64,000 nt of DNA, taken from the NCBI RefSeq assembly GCF_000702305.1, contig NZ_JNLC01000001.1, forward strand, positions 1-64,000. The letters run 5' to 3'. Positions 38,720 through 50,489 of the stretch are shown piece after piece. The position numbers were made by a program, and so were the translations under genes. The DNA is from Allobosea sp. 117. GTDB lineage: Bacteria > Pseudomonadota > Alphaproteobacteria > Rhizobiales > Xanthobacteraceae. The first letter of the stretch is position 1. Each line of letters begins with the position of its first letter. Below the pieces are notes generated by a model. That model was not told where the DNA came from. It did not search any database and was given only the letters and a program-made list of their open reading frames with translations.

Positions 38720-39580
38720 TCAGAGGGACCCGGAGGTTTTGACGTCGACGCCGTCCGCGATCATGCGGACCAGCAGGCGGCCGATGCAGCGATGGACGTT
38801 GTTGAACAGGGAAGGGCTCGCCCTCAGCGCGTCGAAGTCGAACACGCTCTCCTCGTCCCAGTAGCGCATCAGCGCGTAGCGGTCGAAGAGTGGCACGCCG
38901 TTCGAGCGCGCCACCCAGCGCAGCGTCGAGACATAGGGCGAGACGTCGAAGGCGAAGTCGGTGCGCGGTGAATATTGCGGGCTGATCAGCACGACGTCGA
39001 CATTTGCCGCGCGGGCGATGCTGAGGCCGGTATCGACGCCAGCGCCGAAGTCGTCGACGTCGACGCCTCGAATGGCGTCGTAGGTGCCGGTCTGCCAGAT
39101 GAGCAGCGCCGGCTTGCTCTGGGCGATGAGGGCGGGCAGCAACGAGACGATCGCCTCGGCGGTCAGGCGCGGCTCGGAATGGGTGACGACCTCGACATTG
39201 CCCTCGGGGTAGCGGGCGACGAGGCCGGCCTTGATGTAGGTCTGGAAACTGCGGGGCATTCCGTCTGCGCTTTTGCCATCCGCGGATTTGCCGTCGGCGG
39301 GCTTGCCGCCCGCGGTCACGGCGGGCGGGGTGCCCACCGGCGTCTTGGCGGCGCTGTTGAGCACCAGGATGGTGGTCGGTGTGCGCTGCTTCAGCGAGGC
39401 GGCGAGGAAGGGCAGCCGGAAGCCGGCGCGGAGCAGCGTCGCCGGAGCGGAGCAGGCGGGCTCCTCCGCCGCGCGCACGGGAACGCCCGCCGCGACCAGC
39501 AGCGCGAAAGCGAGCGAAAAAACCAACCCCGTGCGTGCCACTCTCGACCGCGCGTTTGCATCATCCCTTGCGCGCGGCAT
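38720..39580 (-). CDS. SGNH-hydrolase-like exported protein with degenerate active site
   Basis: From the ATG at 39580 the precursor has 286 residues, with a signal-type helix (TGLVFSLAFALLVAAGVPVRA). It resembles its downstream neighbour in order (LLIWQTGTYDAIRG, VVLISPQYSPRTDF, DRYALMRYWD), but the nucleophile block reads ILVLNSAAKT rather than G-x-S. A short tandem repeat (KPADG-KSADG-KSADG) follows near residue 90. The His in NNVHRCIGRL may be retained. The start overlaps the opgC end by about 20 nt. It could be an inactive or altered partner of the other SGNH protein. Confidence 0.75.
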   Translation of the reverse strand: MPRARDDANARSRVARTGLVFSLAFALLVAAGVPVRAAEEPACSAPATLLRAGFRLPFLAASLKQRTPTTILVLNSAAKTPVGTPPAVTAGGKPADGKSADGKSADGMPRSFQTYIKAGLVARYPEGNVEVVTHSEPRLTAEAIVSLLPALIAQSKPALLIWQTGTYDAIRGVDVDDFGAGVDTGLSIARAANVDVVLISPQYSPRTDFAFDVSPYVSTLRWVARSNGVPLFDRYALMRYWDEESVFDFDALRASPSLFNNVHRCIGRLLVRMIADGVDVKTSGSL

Positions 39581-40856
39581 GCACGCGCTCGACGCGAGCA
39601 TACCACGACAGCAGGATGGACAGACCAACCATAAGCATGATGCCGGTGACGCTGAGCAGGATCTGCATAGAAAGCGTGCCGACGATCTCGTTGAGCACGA
39701 AATGTGCGGCGAAAGAAAGGAAGACCCCGAAACAGAAGATCTCGAGCGAGTTCTGCCCGCACAGGATCATCGGCCGCAGCAGCGGCGAGCGCAGGCCGGA
39801 CCATTGCTCGGGAACGAGCCGCACCACGACGATGGCCAGCGCCAGGAAGTGCAGCAGCCTGAGCGGGGCGAGGTCGGTCTTGCTGATCGGGTAGATCCAT
39901 TCGCCGATGCTCTCGGGTACCAGCCCTTCGAGCGGAGGCCACCACCAGCTCACCACCACCGCCAGCGAGACGAGGAGATAGGCGAGGGCGGCGGTGAAGA
40001 CGAGGCGCGACTGCACGAGGAAGGACAGCCGGTCGCTGCCGCCGATGCCGCACCAGGCGCCGAAGGCGAACAGGAACTGCCAGGCGAAGGGGTTGAAGAA
40101 CCACATGCGGTCGTCGGGATAGCCCGGCAGGTTCCAGCCGAGCTGGCCGGCGCACAGATGGAGGACAAAGGAGGCGAGCAGCGTCAGGTCGGACCGCCGC
40201 TTGAGGCACCAGAGCACGAGCGGAAAGCTCGCCATCAGCACGATGTAGAGCGGCAGCACGTCCATGTTGGCCGGGCGGAACTTCAGGAGCAGCGCCTGCA
40301 CCAGCGCCACGTCCGGCTCGGAGAGGAATTGCAGCGCGCCCATCTCCTCGGCGTAGAGCGGATTGGAGAAGCGGCCGATGACGTAGGAGATCTCGGCGAG
40401 GTAGACGACGAACAGGAAGATGAAGGCGACGTAGAGCTGCCAGGCCCGGCGCAATATGCGCGCGGAGGTGACGAAGCTGCCGTGCTGCTCCATCTGCCGG
40501 CCATAGACCATGGCGGCGGTGTAGCCGGAGATGAAAACGAAGATCTCGGTGGCGTCCGAGAAGCCGAAATTGCGGGTTGTGAACCAGTTCAGCACGTTGT
40601 TCGGGATGTGGTTCAGGAAGATGAACCACAGCGCGAGGCCGCGGAACAGGTCGAGCCGCAGATCGCGCCCACTGACGGCGGGCGCGGTCTCGGGAACATT
40701 CGGCTCCGCGGCGCCGGGTTCCTGCGGCGCGGGGACGGCGGCGGTGGGTGGCGCAGCCGCGTCGGTCTCGGGCGAGGACGCGGGCCGGTAAGCGGCGCTG
40801 ATGGCGGCTCCGGCCTGTGCCTCCTTCCTCATCCCGACGGGCGTGCGCGCGTCCAC
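39561..40856 (-). CDS. opgC: OpgC-family membrane acyltransferase
   Basis: OpgC proteins add succinyl groups to osmoregulated periplasmic glucans. The 431-residue protein has a cytoplasmic, proline/alanine-rich N-terminus (about 1-60), then about ten helices. The hallmarks are RDLRLDLFRGLALWFIFLNHIPNNVLNWFTTRNFGFSDATEIFVFISGYTAAMVYG (residues about 63-118). The GTG start at 40856 is favoured because GGAGG lies 5 nt upstream; an ATG eight codons later is possible. It follows the HdeD-like gene by 10 nt and overlaps the next SGNH gene, so glucan modification by this operon is likely. Confidence 0.88.
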   Translation of the reverse strand: MDARTPVGMRKEAQAGAAISAAYRPASSPETDAAAPPTAAVPAPQEPGAAEPNVPETAPAVSGRDLRLDLFRGLALWFIFLNHIPNNVLNWFTTRNFGFSDATEIFVFISGYTAAMVYGRQMEQHGSFVTSARILRRAWQLYVAFIFLFVVYLAEISYVIGRFSNPLYAEEMGALQFLSEPDVALVQALLLKFRPANMDVLPLYIVLMASFPLVLWCLKRRSDLTLLASFVLHLCAGQLGWNLPGYPDDRMWFFNPFAWQFLFAFGAWCGIGGSDRLSFLVQSRLVFTAALAYLLVSLAVVVSWWWPPLEGLVPESIGEWIYPISKTDLAPLRLLHFLALAIVVVRLVPEQWSGLRSPLLRPMILCGQNSLEIFCFGVFLSFAAHFVLNEIVGTLSMQILLSVTGIMLMVGLSILLSWYARVERVHAARKG

Positions 40857-40866
40857 CTGCCCTCCG

Positions 40867-41445
40867 TCACTTCTTGAGGCGCAGACCGAGCAGCAGCACG
40901 GCGACGCCGTTGAACAGCAGGTCGATGCCGAGGAAGAGGCCGAGGATCCAGACCGAGTTCACCGGCCAGCGGATCATGATCTCGATGCCGAGCAGCAGCG
41001 TGATGGCGGCCGAGAAGGCGAGCCAGCCCCAGCCCTCATGCGGACGGAGCTGGAAGGCGGCGATGCCGCGGAAGATGCCGGCGACGACGAGCGAGACGCC
41101 GAGCACCAGCGTGAACACGCCGGCCGCCAGCAGCGGGTTGTTGAACACCATGGCGCCGGCGACGAGATAGAGCACGCCGGCGAGCAGCCAGAAGAAGAAT
41201 GCGCCCCAGCCCTTCACGCCGAAGGCATGGAAGATCTGGCCGACCCCGGCCACCGCCATCATCACGCCGATATAGAGCACCGACACCAGCGTGCCGAGCA
41301 TCAGATTGGCGAGGGCGATGAGGCCGGCGATTATCATCAACGCGCCGAGCGCGACGAACCATCCCCATTTGGCGCGCAGCGTGCTCAATTGTCCGGCAAG
41401 CGAGCCGGCCGGCGTCGGCGACAGCGAATCCGTCGGAAGAGACAT
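40867..41445 (-). CDS. HdeD-family (DUF308) membrane protein
   Basis: This 192-residue inner-membrane protein has six helices in three pairs, the normal HdeD/DUF308 pattern (WGWFVALGALMIIAGLIALAN near residue 27). HdeD is associated with acid resistance in E. coli; the molecular role is unclear. The start MSLPTDS at 41445 is chosen because the upstream frame is not hydrophobic or conserved. It heads the opgC operon. Confidence 0.88.
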   Translation of the reverse strand: MSLPTDSLSPTPAGSLAGQLSTLRAKWGWFVALGALMIIAGLIALANLMLGTLVSVLYIGVMMAVAGVGQIFHAFGVKGWGAFFFWLLAGVLYLVAGAMVFNNPLLAAGVFTLVLGVSLVVAGIFRGIAAFQLRPHEGWGWLAFSAAITLLLGIEIMIRWPVNSVWILGLFLGIDLLFNGVAVLLLGLRLKK

Positions 41446-41610
41446 TGGACTGATCCCCAGTGTGCACGTCCGGCAACCGGCGAAACCAGAACGCTTCTGG
41501 CCGACCTCTGTTCCGGGCGACTCGTCCCATGCGAGCGGCGCCATGTTACAGCCGGACCATCGGACGGTCTGTAGGTGGTTCACAGGATCGCCGACCAAGG
41601 AGGAGAGAAG

Positions 41611-42243
41611 ATGGCCGAGGCAGAACTCTTCGCGGACATGGCCTTCCCTGCCGCTTCCGCCGTGCCGGCGCGGCGCCTGAAGGCCCGGCTCGCGCGGCTC
41701 CTCGTCGCCGACGGGGAAGGATTCGCGACGCGGGACGTGCCGCGGCTGGCGCTCGAGCTCGACGGCATTCCGGGCGACCGGCACCACGGCGCTTCGCGGC
41801 CGGCGGATTCGCGTGTGCCGTGGTATCCGCGCGGCGCGCCGATCCGCAACAGCCGGCAGGTGTCGATGGTGGCGGCGGACGAGCTCGGCGAGGTTGCCCG
41901 CCGGCTCGCCATCCCCGAGCTCCGGCCGGAATGGATCGGCGCCAATCTGGTGGTCGAGGGCGTGCGGCGCCTGACGCTGCTGCCGGCCGGCACGCGGCTG
42001 CATTTCCCCGGCGGGGCGGCGCTGGCGGTGGAGGGCGAGAACGCGCCGTGCCGCCATGCCGGCGCATCGGTCGCAGCCGCGCTCGGTCTTGGTGGCGATG
42101 CGGCGGCGCAACTGGCGCTGGCCTTCGTCGAGGCGGCGCGGGGCTGGCGCGGGCTGGTCGGCTGGGTAGAGCGCGCGGGCGAGATCATCGCCGGGGACGA
42201 GATCAGCCTGCGCGTGCCGGCCCAGCGACTATGGCGCGGGTAG
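41611..42243 (+). CDS. MOSC-domain protein
   Basis: This 210-residue protein with a beta-barrel MOSC fold is related to the C-terminal domain of molybdenum cofactor sulfurase and YiiM. GIPGDRHHGA near residue 54, EWIGANLVVEG near 109 and the conserved Cys in ENAPCRHAG near 147 are visible. It may deliver sulfur or act in molybdoenzyme-type reduction; the specific partner is unknown. AAGGAGGAG precedes the ATG at 41611. Confidence 0.9.
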   Translation: MAEAELFADMAFPAASAVPARRLKARLARLLVADGEGFATRDVPRLALELDGIPGDRHHGASRPADSRVPWYPRGAPIRNSRQVSMVAADELGEVARRLAIPELRPEWIGANLVVEGVRRLTLLPAGTRLHFPGGAALAVEGENAPCRHAGASVAAALGLGGDAAAQLALAFVEAARGWRGLVGWVERAGEIIAGDEISLRVPAQRLWRG

Positions 42244-42281
42244 CGTCCCCGGCGCGAGCCCCATCTCGGGAGGCAGACGAA

Positions 42282-42306
42282 AATGCCCGGCGCGAGGCCG
42301 GGCATT
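42282..42306 (-). terminator. Intrinsic terminator after the L,D-transpeptidase gene
   Basis: A perfect 10-bp stem AATGCCCGGC/GCCGGGCATT with a 5-nt loop is followed on the minus strand by TTTC. It lies 32 nt past the transpeptidase stop and between convergent genes, so it may serve both directions, though the T-run suits the minus strand. Confidence 0.6.
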
Positions 42307-42337
42307 GGATCGTCTCAAGTCCAGCAATCGCCGGAGA

Positions 42338-43462
42338 TCACCGGGTGGCAACGCCGCCGGGATCGGTGCCGGGCAGCGGCTCGGGCGTGCTGGCCGCAGT
42401 CTTGGCCGGCGGGTTGCCCGGGAGCACCACCACGCGGGTGCCGATCTTCACCTTGTCGTACAGGGCCTCGACATCCTCGTTGAGCATGCGGATGCAGCCC
42501 GAGGACATGAACTGGCCGATGGTCGAGGGCTGGTTGGTGCCGTGGATGCGGTAGATGGTGCCGCCCAGATACATGGTGCGCGCGCCGAGCGGGTTGCCCG
42601 GGCCGCCGGCCATGAAGCGCGGCAGATAGGGCTGGCGCTCGATCATCTCCGCCGGCGGACGCCAGTCGGCCCATTCCTTCTTACCGGAAATCTTCTCGGT
42701 GCCGGCCCAGGTGAAGCCCTCGCGGCCGACGCCGATGCCGTAGCGCTCGGCCTTGCCGCCGCCCAACACGTAATAGAGATAGGTGTTCGGCGTATCGATG
42801 ATGATGGTGCCGGCCGGCTCCTTCGACACATAGTCGACGACCTGGCGCTTGAGGTTGGCCGGCAGCTCCTTAGGCGGGCCTTCCTCGGGCTGGTCTTCCG
42901 GCGGCAGCATCGCCACCGTCGAGCCGTTGGCGCCCGAGGCGCTGCTGTCGTAGCCGCCGCCATAGGGCGCGGCCGAGCTGACGGGGGCTGGAGGCGCATA
43001 GCCGCCATTCGCCGGCGGCTGGGCCGGATAGGCGGCCTGCTGCTGCGGCGCCTGCTGATAGGTGGGCGCGTTGCCGTAGGGCGAACTCATGCCCGCCGGC
43101 TGCTGCCCGGAATAGGCGCCTGCCGGATAGCCGGAACGCGAATAGCTCGGCGGCTGGGTCGCGGCCGGCGGAGCCTGATTCGGAGCGCCATAGCCCGGCG
43201 CCGGCGCGGCGGCGACCGGCGGCGCGTAGACGCCGCCCGGCTGCGCATAGGGCGCGTTCGCGGGCGGGGCGGCGACCGGGCCGGTCGATGCGGAGGTTCC
43301 ATAGGGATCGTAAGCGGCCGGAACCTCGACATTGTCCGCCGGCGGCGCGTAGGTCGGCTCGGCGCTCTGCTCGGGCGGATAATACTGGGCGCTGGCGACC
43401 CCGATCGATGCAACCATCGAGAGGGCGACGGCGGAGGCGAAACCAAGGCGAAGGGCCATCAT
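42338..43462 (-). CDS. L,D-transpeptidase (YkuD) with long proline-rich linker
   Basis: The enzyme forms 3-3 peptidoglycan cross-links or attaches proteins to the wall in the periplasm. The 374-residue precursor starts at 43462 (MMALRLGFASAVALSM), with signal cleavage near SAQ. A low-complexity Pro/Ala/Tyr/Gln-rich segment spans about residues 25-190, longer than in simple family members, and may span the wall. The YkuD domain (about 215-350) carries the catalytic His and Cys in IYRIHGTN and MSSGCIRMLN. The first 19 codons of the longer frame are not needed. Confidence 0.94.
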   Translation of the reverse strand: MMALRLGFASAVALSMVASIGVASAQYYPPEQSAEPTYAPPADNVEVPAAYDPYGTSASTGPVAAPPANAPYAQPGGVYAPPVAAAPAPGYGAPNQAPPAATQPPSYSRSGYPAGAYSGQQPAGMSSPYGNAPTYQQAPQQQAAYPAQPPANGGYAPPAPVSSAAPYGGGYDSSASGANGSTVAMLPPEDQPEEGPPKELPANLKRQVVDYVSKEPAGTIIIDTPNTYLYYVLGGGKAERYGIGVGREGFTWAGTEKISGKKEWADWRPPAEMIERQPYLPRFMAGGPGNPLGARTMYLGGTIYRIHGTNQPSTIGQFMSSGCIRMLNEDVEALYDKVKIGTRVVVLPGNPPAKTAASTPEPLPGTDPGGVATR

Positions 43463-43653
43463 CGAGCCTGCGTTCACTGTTCCGGAGTGTTGTTGACCTT
43501 GCAGATGACGCAGGAACAAGGCGGGTTCAAGACCAGAACTGCCCTGTCTGTGTCACGGATGTGTCAGATATGCGTACAGCGCAGAGGCGATGCAGGCCTG
43601 CAACACTCCTGCCGCCTGTGCCGCCTTCATTAACCCAGTCTGCCGACGCTCCA

Positions 43654-44241
43654 TTAACCAAAGCTTGCTTGCTCGCCGCTTTCGCGCCTTTGCCGCCAGC
43701 CGACCACCGCCTCGGGGATCGCGTCGGTCGAGGCGAAATAGGGCTTGATGTCGAGCAGCGGCGTGCCGTCGAGGCAATCGAGGCCGACCACCGAAAGGTG
43801 GTTGCCATCGATGCCGAGCAGACGCACGGCGCTCATCGCGATCGGATTCGGCCGTGCCGGCGAGCGCAGCGCAAACGTGCCGCGCCCCGTCCCATAATGG
43901 CGGGGTGTCTGGACGAGCAGGTCGCGCGGCGCACGGTCCATGAAATAGAGCAGCCAGAGATGCGTCGTGCCGTCGAGGTCCTTCAGCGCGGGCGCGAAGG
44001 CGGGATCGAGCTCGACGGTGCAGACGGCATCCGATTCGCGCCCGTTCTTCGGGCAGGCGGCGCGCTCGGTCCAGGGCGTGCGGATGCGGCCGATGAAATA
44101 GAGTCCGGCGTCGAAGGAGGGCGGCAGGTCGACGGCGATCTCGCCGGGGCGGGGGCCGAACTCCGGGTAGGGACCGGCGCCGGGGGGCGCTTCGTCGTCT
44201 GCTTCCATGTCGCCCGCTCCCATCGGCCTGATCGTGCTCAT
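43654..44241 (-). CDS. trmO: tRNA (N6-threonylcarbamoyladenosine37-N6)-methyltransferase TrmO
   Basis: TrmO (TsaA-like) methylates t6A37 of certain threonine tRNAs using S-adenosylmethionine. The 195-residue protein has FIGRIRTPWTERAACPKNG near residue 49, HLWLLYFMDRA near 93, and the family core SPARPNPIAMSAVRLLGI plus GLDCLDGTPLLDIKPY near 126-167. The first ~35 residues are extra and variable; in-frame ATGs at residues 7 and 12 could be used. It is divergent from the ArsR-methyltransferase gene. Confidence 0.9.
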   Translation of the reverse strand: MSTIRPMGAGDMEADDEAPPGAGPYPEFGPRPGEIAVDLPPSFDAGLYFIGRIRTPWTERAACPKNGRESDAVCTVELDPAFAPALKDLDGTTHLWLLYFMDRAPRDLLVQTPRHYGTGRGTFALRSPARPNPIAMSAVRLLGIDGNHLSVVGLDCLDGTPLLDIKPYFASTDAIPEAVVGWRQRRESGEQASFG

Positions 44242-44300
44242 CGTCCATCCGCACGGATACGGGTCGCGCAGTCAGCCCTTGCGCAGTTGATCGAAAAGAC

Positions 44301-44316
44301 ATAAAGATATCTTTAT
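44301..44316 (+). promoter_or_regulatory. Perfect 16-bp palindrome, operator of the methionine-cycle regulator
   Basis: ATAAAGAT and ATCTTTAT abut as exact reverse complements, 19 nt before the GTG start of the ArsR-methyltransferase gene. AT-richness and symmetry are typical for an ArsR dimer. It probably mediates autoregulation and control of metF, and perhaps of trmO on the other strand. Confidence 0.65.
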
Positions 44317-44335
44317 ATCTGTTTTCGAGGCCGCC

Positions 44336-45343
44336 GTGTCCGGATCGCTCCTCAGTTTCGCGCTGCTGCTCGACGGCCTCAAGGCGGCCGGCGAGGATAC
44401 GCGCCTGCGCCTTCTGGCGCTGATGAGCGAGGGCGAACTCACGGTCTCCGAGCTTACCGACATTCTCGGCCAGTCGCAGCCTCGGATTTCGCGCCATCTC
44501 AAGCTTCTGGCCGAGGCGGGGCTGGTCGAGCGGTTCCGCGAGGCGAGCTGGGTGTTCTACCGCCGTGCCACCGACGCGCCCGGCGCCGCGCTCACCGACG
44601 CCCTGATCGCGCTCATGGATTTCGACGATCCCGTGCTCGCCCGCGACCGTGAGCGGCTCGCCGAGGTGCGCGCCGCCCGCGCCGCCCATGCGCAGGCCTA
44701 TTTCCGCGCCCATGCCCATGAGTGGGACGCCATCCGCCGCCTGCACGTGCCGGAGGCGGAGGTCGAGAGCGCCATCCAGAAGATACTGCAAGGCGTTGAA
44801 ATCTCGTCGCTCCTCGATCTCGGCACCGGCACGGGCCGCATCCTCGAATTATTCGCTGGCGAGATCGAGCGCGGCGTCGGCATCGATCTGTCGGCCGACA
44901 TGCTGGCCGTCGCCCGCGCCAATCTGGAGCGCGCGGGAGCCCGGAACTGTACGGTGCGGCAGGGGGATATCTACAATCTCGCGCTGCCGCGCGACGCCTT
45001 CGATGTGGTGATCGTGCATCAGGTGCTGCATTTCCTCGAGGATGCACCGCGCGCTTTGAGAGAAGCGGCGCGGGTGCTCCGGCCCGGCGGGCGGCTGCTG
45101 GTGGTCGATTTCGCGCCGCATGACCTCGAATTCCTGCGCGAGGAGCAGGCGCATCGCCGCCTCGGCTTCGCGCCGGAGACCGTCGAGGGCTGGCTCGCCG
45201 GCGCCGGGCTGGCGCCGCAGGCGTATCGACAGCTCGCCCCGCAGGCGGACGGCAAGCTCACCGTCTCGCTCTGGCTCGCCCGCGATCCGCGCATTCTTCT
45301 CGCCGAAGGCGAAAACACCAATAAGCATAAGGAGGTCGCCTGA
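44336..45343 (+). CDS. ArsR-family regulator fused to SAM-dependent methyltransferase domain
   Basis: The 335-residue protein has an N-terminal winged helix (about 8-95, GELTVSELTDILGQSQPRISRHLKLLAEAGLV) and a C-terminal class I methyltransferase domain (about 140-300, SLLDLGTGTGRILELFAG; GGRLLVVDFAPHDLEFLREE). There is no Cys metal site in the HTH part. Placed 1 nt into metF (TGATG overlap) and near metH, it probably senses SAM or S-adenosylhomocysteine through the methyltransferase fold, like SahR-type regulators (inference). The start is GTG at 44336. Catalytic activity may be absent. Confidence 0.9.
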   Translation: MSGSLLSFALLLDGLKAAGEDTRLRLLALMSEGELTVSELTDILGQSQPRISRHLKLLAEAGLVERFREASWVFYRRATDAPGAALTDALIALMDFDDPVLARDRERLAEVRAARAAHAQAYFRAHAHEWDAIRRLHVPEAEVESAIQKILQGVEISSLLDLGTGTGRILELFAGEIERGVGIDLSADMLAVARANLERAGARNCTVRQGDIYNLALPRDAFDVVIVHQVLHFLEDAPRALREAARVLRPGGRLLVVDFAPHDLEFLREEQAHRRLGFAPETVEGWLAGAGLAPQAYRQLAPQADGKLTVSLWLARDPRILLAEGENTNKHKEVA

Positions 45344-46260
45344 TGTCGTCCGAGGTGGAGCGCCGCAGCCGCCGGAGTGGCGGGCGGCCGATATCCGTGT
45401 CCTTCGAGTTCTTCCCGCCGAAGACGCCGGAGATGGAGGCGACTCTGTGGAATTCGGTGACGCGGCTCGCACCGCTGGCGCCGAAATTCGTCTCGGTCAC
45501 CTACGGCGCCGGCGGCTCGACGCGCGAGCGCACCCACGCCACGGTCGAGCGGATCGTGAAGGAGACGCGCCTCGCTCCCGCCGCCCATCTGACCTGCGTC
45601 GCCGCCTCGAAAGCAGAGGTCGACGAGGTGGTACGCGGCTATTGGGATGCCGGCGTGCGCCATATCGTGGCGCTGCGCGGCGATCCGCCGGGCGGCGTCG
45701 GCCATGCCTATGAGCCGCACCCGCAGGGCTACCGGACCTCGGCCGATCTGGTGGCCGGCCTGCGGCACATCGCCAATTTCGAGGTGTCGGTCTCGGCCTA
45801 TCCGGAAAAGCATCCCGAAAGCCCGTCCTTCGACACCGATCTCGACATCCTCGCCGCCAAGGTCGAGGCCGGCGCGAGCCGGGCGATCACCCAGTGCTTC
45901 TTCGATAACGACCTCTATTTCCGCTATCTCGACAAGGTGCAGGCGCGCGGCATTGACGTGCCGGTGGTGCCGGGCATCCTGCCGGTGAGCAATTTCAAGC
46001 AGGCGAGGAACTTCGCTGAGAAGACCGGCACTTATATGCCGGCCTGGCTTGCCGGGCGGTTCGAGGGGCTCGACGACGATCCCGAGACGCGCAAGCTGAT
46101 CGCGGCGGCGGTCGCGGCCGAGCAAGTGTTCGACCTCGTCGACCGCGGCGTGACGGAGTTCCACTTCTACACGCTGAACCGCGCCGACCTCGTCTACGCG
46201 ATCTGCCACCTGCTCGGCGTGCGCCCGCCGCTCGCCGTGGAGGGGCAGGCAGCGGCGTGA
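45343..46260 (+). CDS. metF: 5,10-methylenetetrahydrofolate reductase
   Basis: MetF makes 5-methyl-THF, the methyl donor for MetH. The 305-residue TIM-barrel flavoprotein has SFEFFPPKTPEME near residue 20 (catalytic Glu), VSVTYGAGGSTRERT near 51, HLTCV near 81, RHIVALRGDPP near 106 and QCFFDNDLYFRYLDK near 186. A textbook AAGGAGGT precedes the ATG. It overlaps the regulator stop by 1 nt, so the pair is an operon. Confidence 0.97.
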   Translation: MSSEVERRSRRSGGRPISVSFEFFPPKTPEMEATLWNSVTRLAPLAPKFVSVTYGAGGSTRERTHATVERIVKETRLAPAAHLTCVAASKAEVDEVVRGYWDAGVRHIVALRGDPPGGVGHAYEPHPQGYRTSADLVAGLRHIANFEVSVSAYPEKHPESPSFDTDLDILAAKVEAGASRAITQCFFDNDLYFRYLDKVQARGIDVPVVPGILPVSNFKQARNFAEKTGTYMPAWLAGRFEGLDDDPETRKLIAAAVAAEQVFDLVDRGVTEFHFYTLNRADLVYAICHLLGVRPPLAVEGQAAA

Positions 46261-46270
46261 GGGTCTAGGT

Positions 46271-46305
46271 CCCCTCACCCCAACCCTCTCCCCGACGGGC
46301 AGAGG
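46271..46305. repeat. 35-bp direct repeat, left flank of the DUF559 gene
   Basis: It starts CCCCTCACCC and matches 46665-46699 at 32 of 35 positions. Its first ten bases also pair perfectly with GGGTGAGGGG at 46321-46330, forming the arms of a larger hairpin that ends 3 nt before the DUF559 start codon. Confidence 0.85.
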
Positions 46306-46333
46306 TCGGCTCGAAGAGCCGGGTGAGGGGGCG

Positions 46334-46705
46334 TTGAGCGATCGAATTGAGAGAGCCAGACGTCTGCGCCGAGACCAGACGGAAGTCGAACAGCTCCTCC
46401 GGTCGCATCTTCGGGATCGGCGGCTGGACGGTTGGAAGTTTCGACGGCAAGCACCAATTGACTGCTTCTTCGTCGACTTCCTCTGCCCCGACGCCAAACT
46501 GGTGATCGAACTCGACGGTGGCCAGCATACCGACGAGAACGACGCTGAAAGGACACGGATGATCGAAGCCTGTGGCTATCTGGTCATCCGTTTCTGGAAT
46601 AACGACGTACTGACGAACATAGACGGCGTTCTACTGCGCATTCTTGAGAACCTGCGCGGTGGCACCCCTCACCCCCACCCTCTCCCCGTCGGGGAGAGGG
46701 AGTAG
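46334..46705 (+). CDS. DUF559 endonuclease-like protein in a repeat-bounded cassette
   Basis: This 123-residue DUF559 protein is distantly related to Vsr and other PD-(D/E)XK nucleases. The N-terminus [39 protein letters not shown] is typical. The putative catalytic core is [21 protein letters not shown] (Asp, then E-x-D-G-x-Q-H), then [13 protein letters not shown]. Start is TTG at 46334, with GGTGAGGGGG from the left repeat as the only Shine-Dalgarno-like sequence. The last ~14 codons ([12 protein letters not shown]) are encoded by the right repeat. It splits metF from metH. The biological role of DUF559 is not established. Confidence 0.85.
   Translation: MSDRIERARRLRRDQTEVEQLLRSHLRDRRLDGWKFRRQAPIDCFFVDFLCPDAKLVIELDGGQHTDENDAERTRMIEACGYLVIRFWNNDVLTNIDGVLLRILENLRGGTPHPHPLPVGERE
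46665..46700. repeat. 35-bp direct repeat with perfect hairpin, right flank of the DUF559 gene
   Basis: It matches the left copy at 46271-46305. It contains a perfect 10-bp stem CCCTCTCCCC/GGGGAGAGGG with loop GTC at 46678-46700. It lies inside the DUF559 3' coding end and terminates 19 nt before the metH start. Confidence 0.85.
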
Positions 46706-46718
46706 AAAGTGCTCCGCC

Positions 46719-50459
<3,741 letters not shown>

Positions 50460-50489
50460 GGCCGGCGAAACGGAAGTGGCAGTGAGGTC

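Noticed and set aside
46271-46700. Interpretation of the metF-metH repeats as a CRISPR array
   Set aside because: Only two copies, separated by a coding gene; no regular spacers or cas genes.
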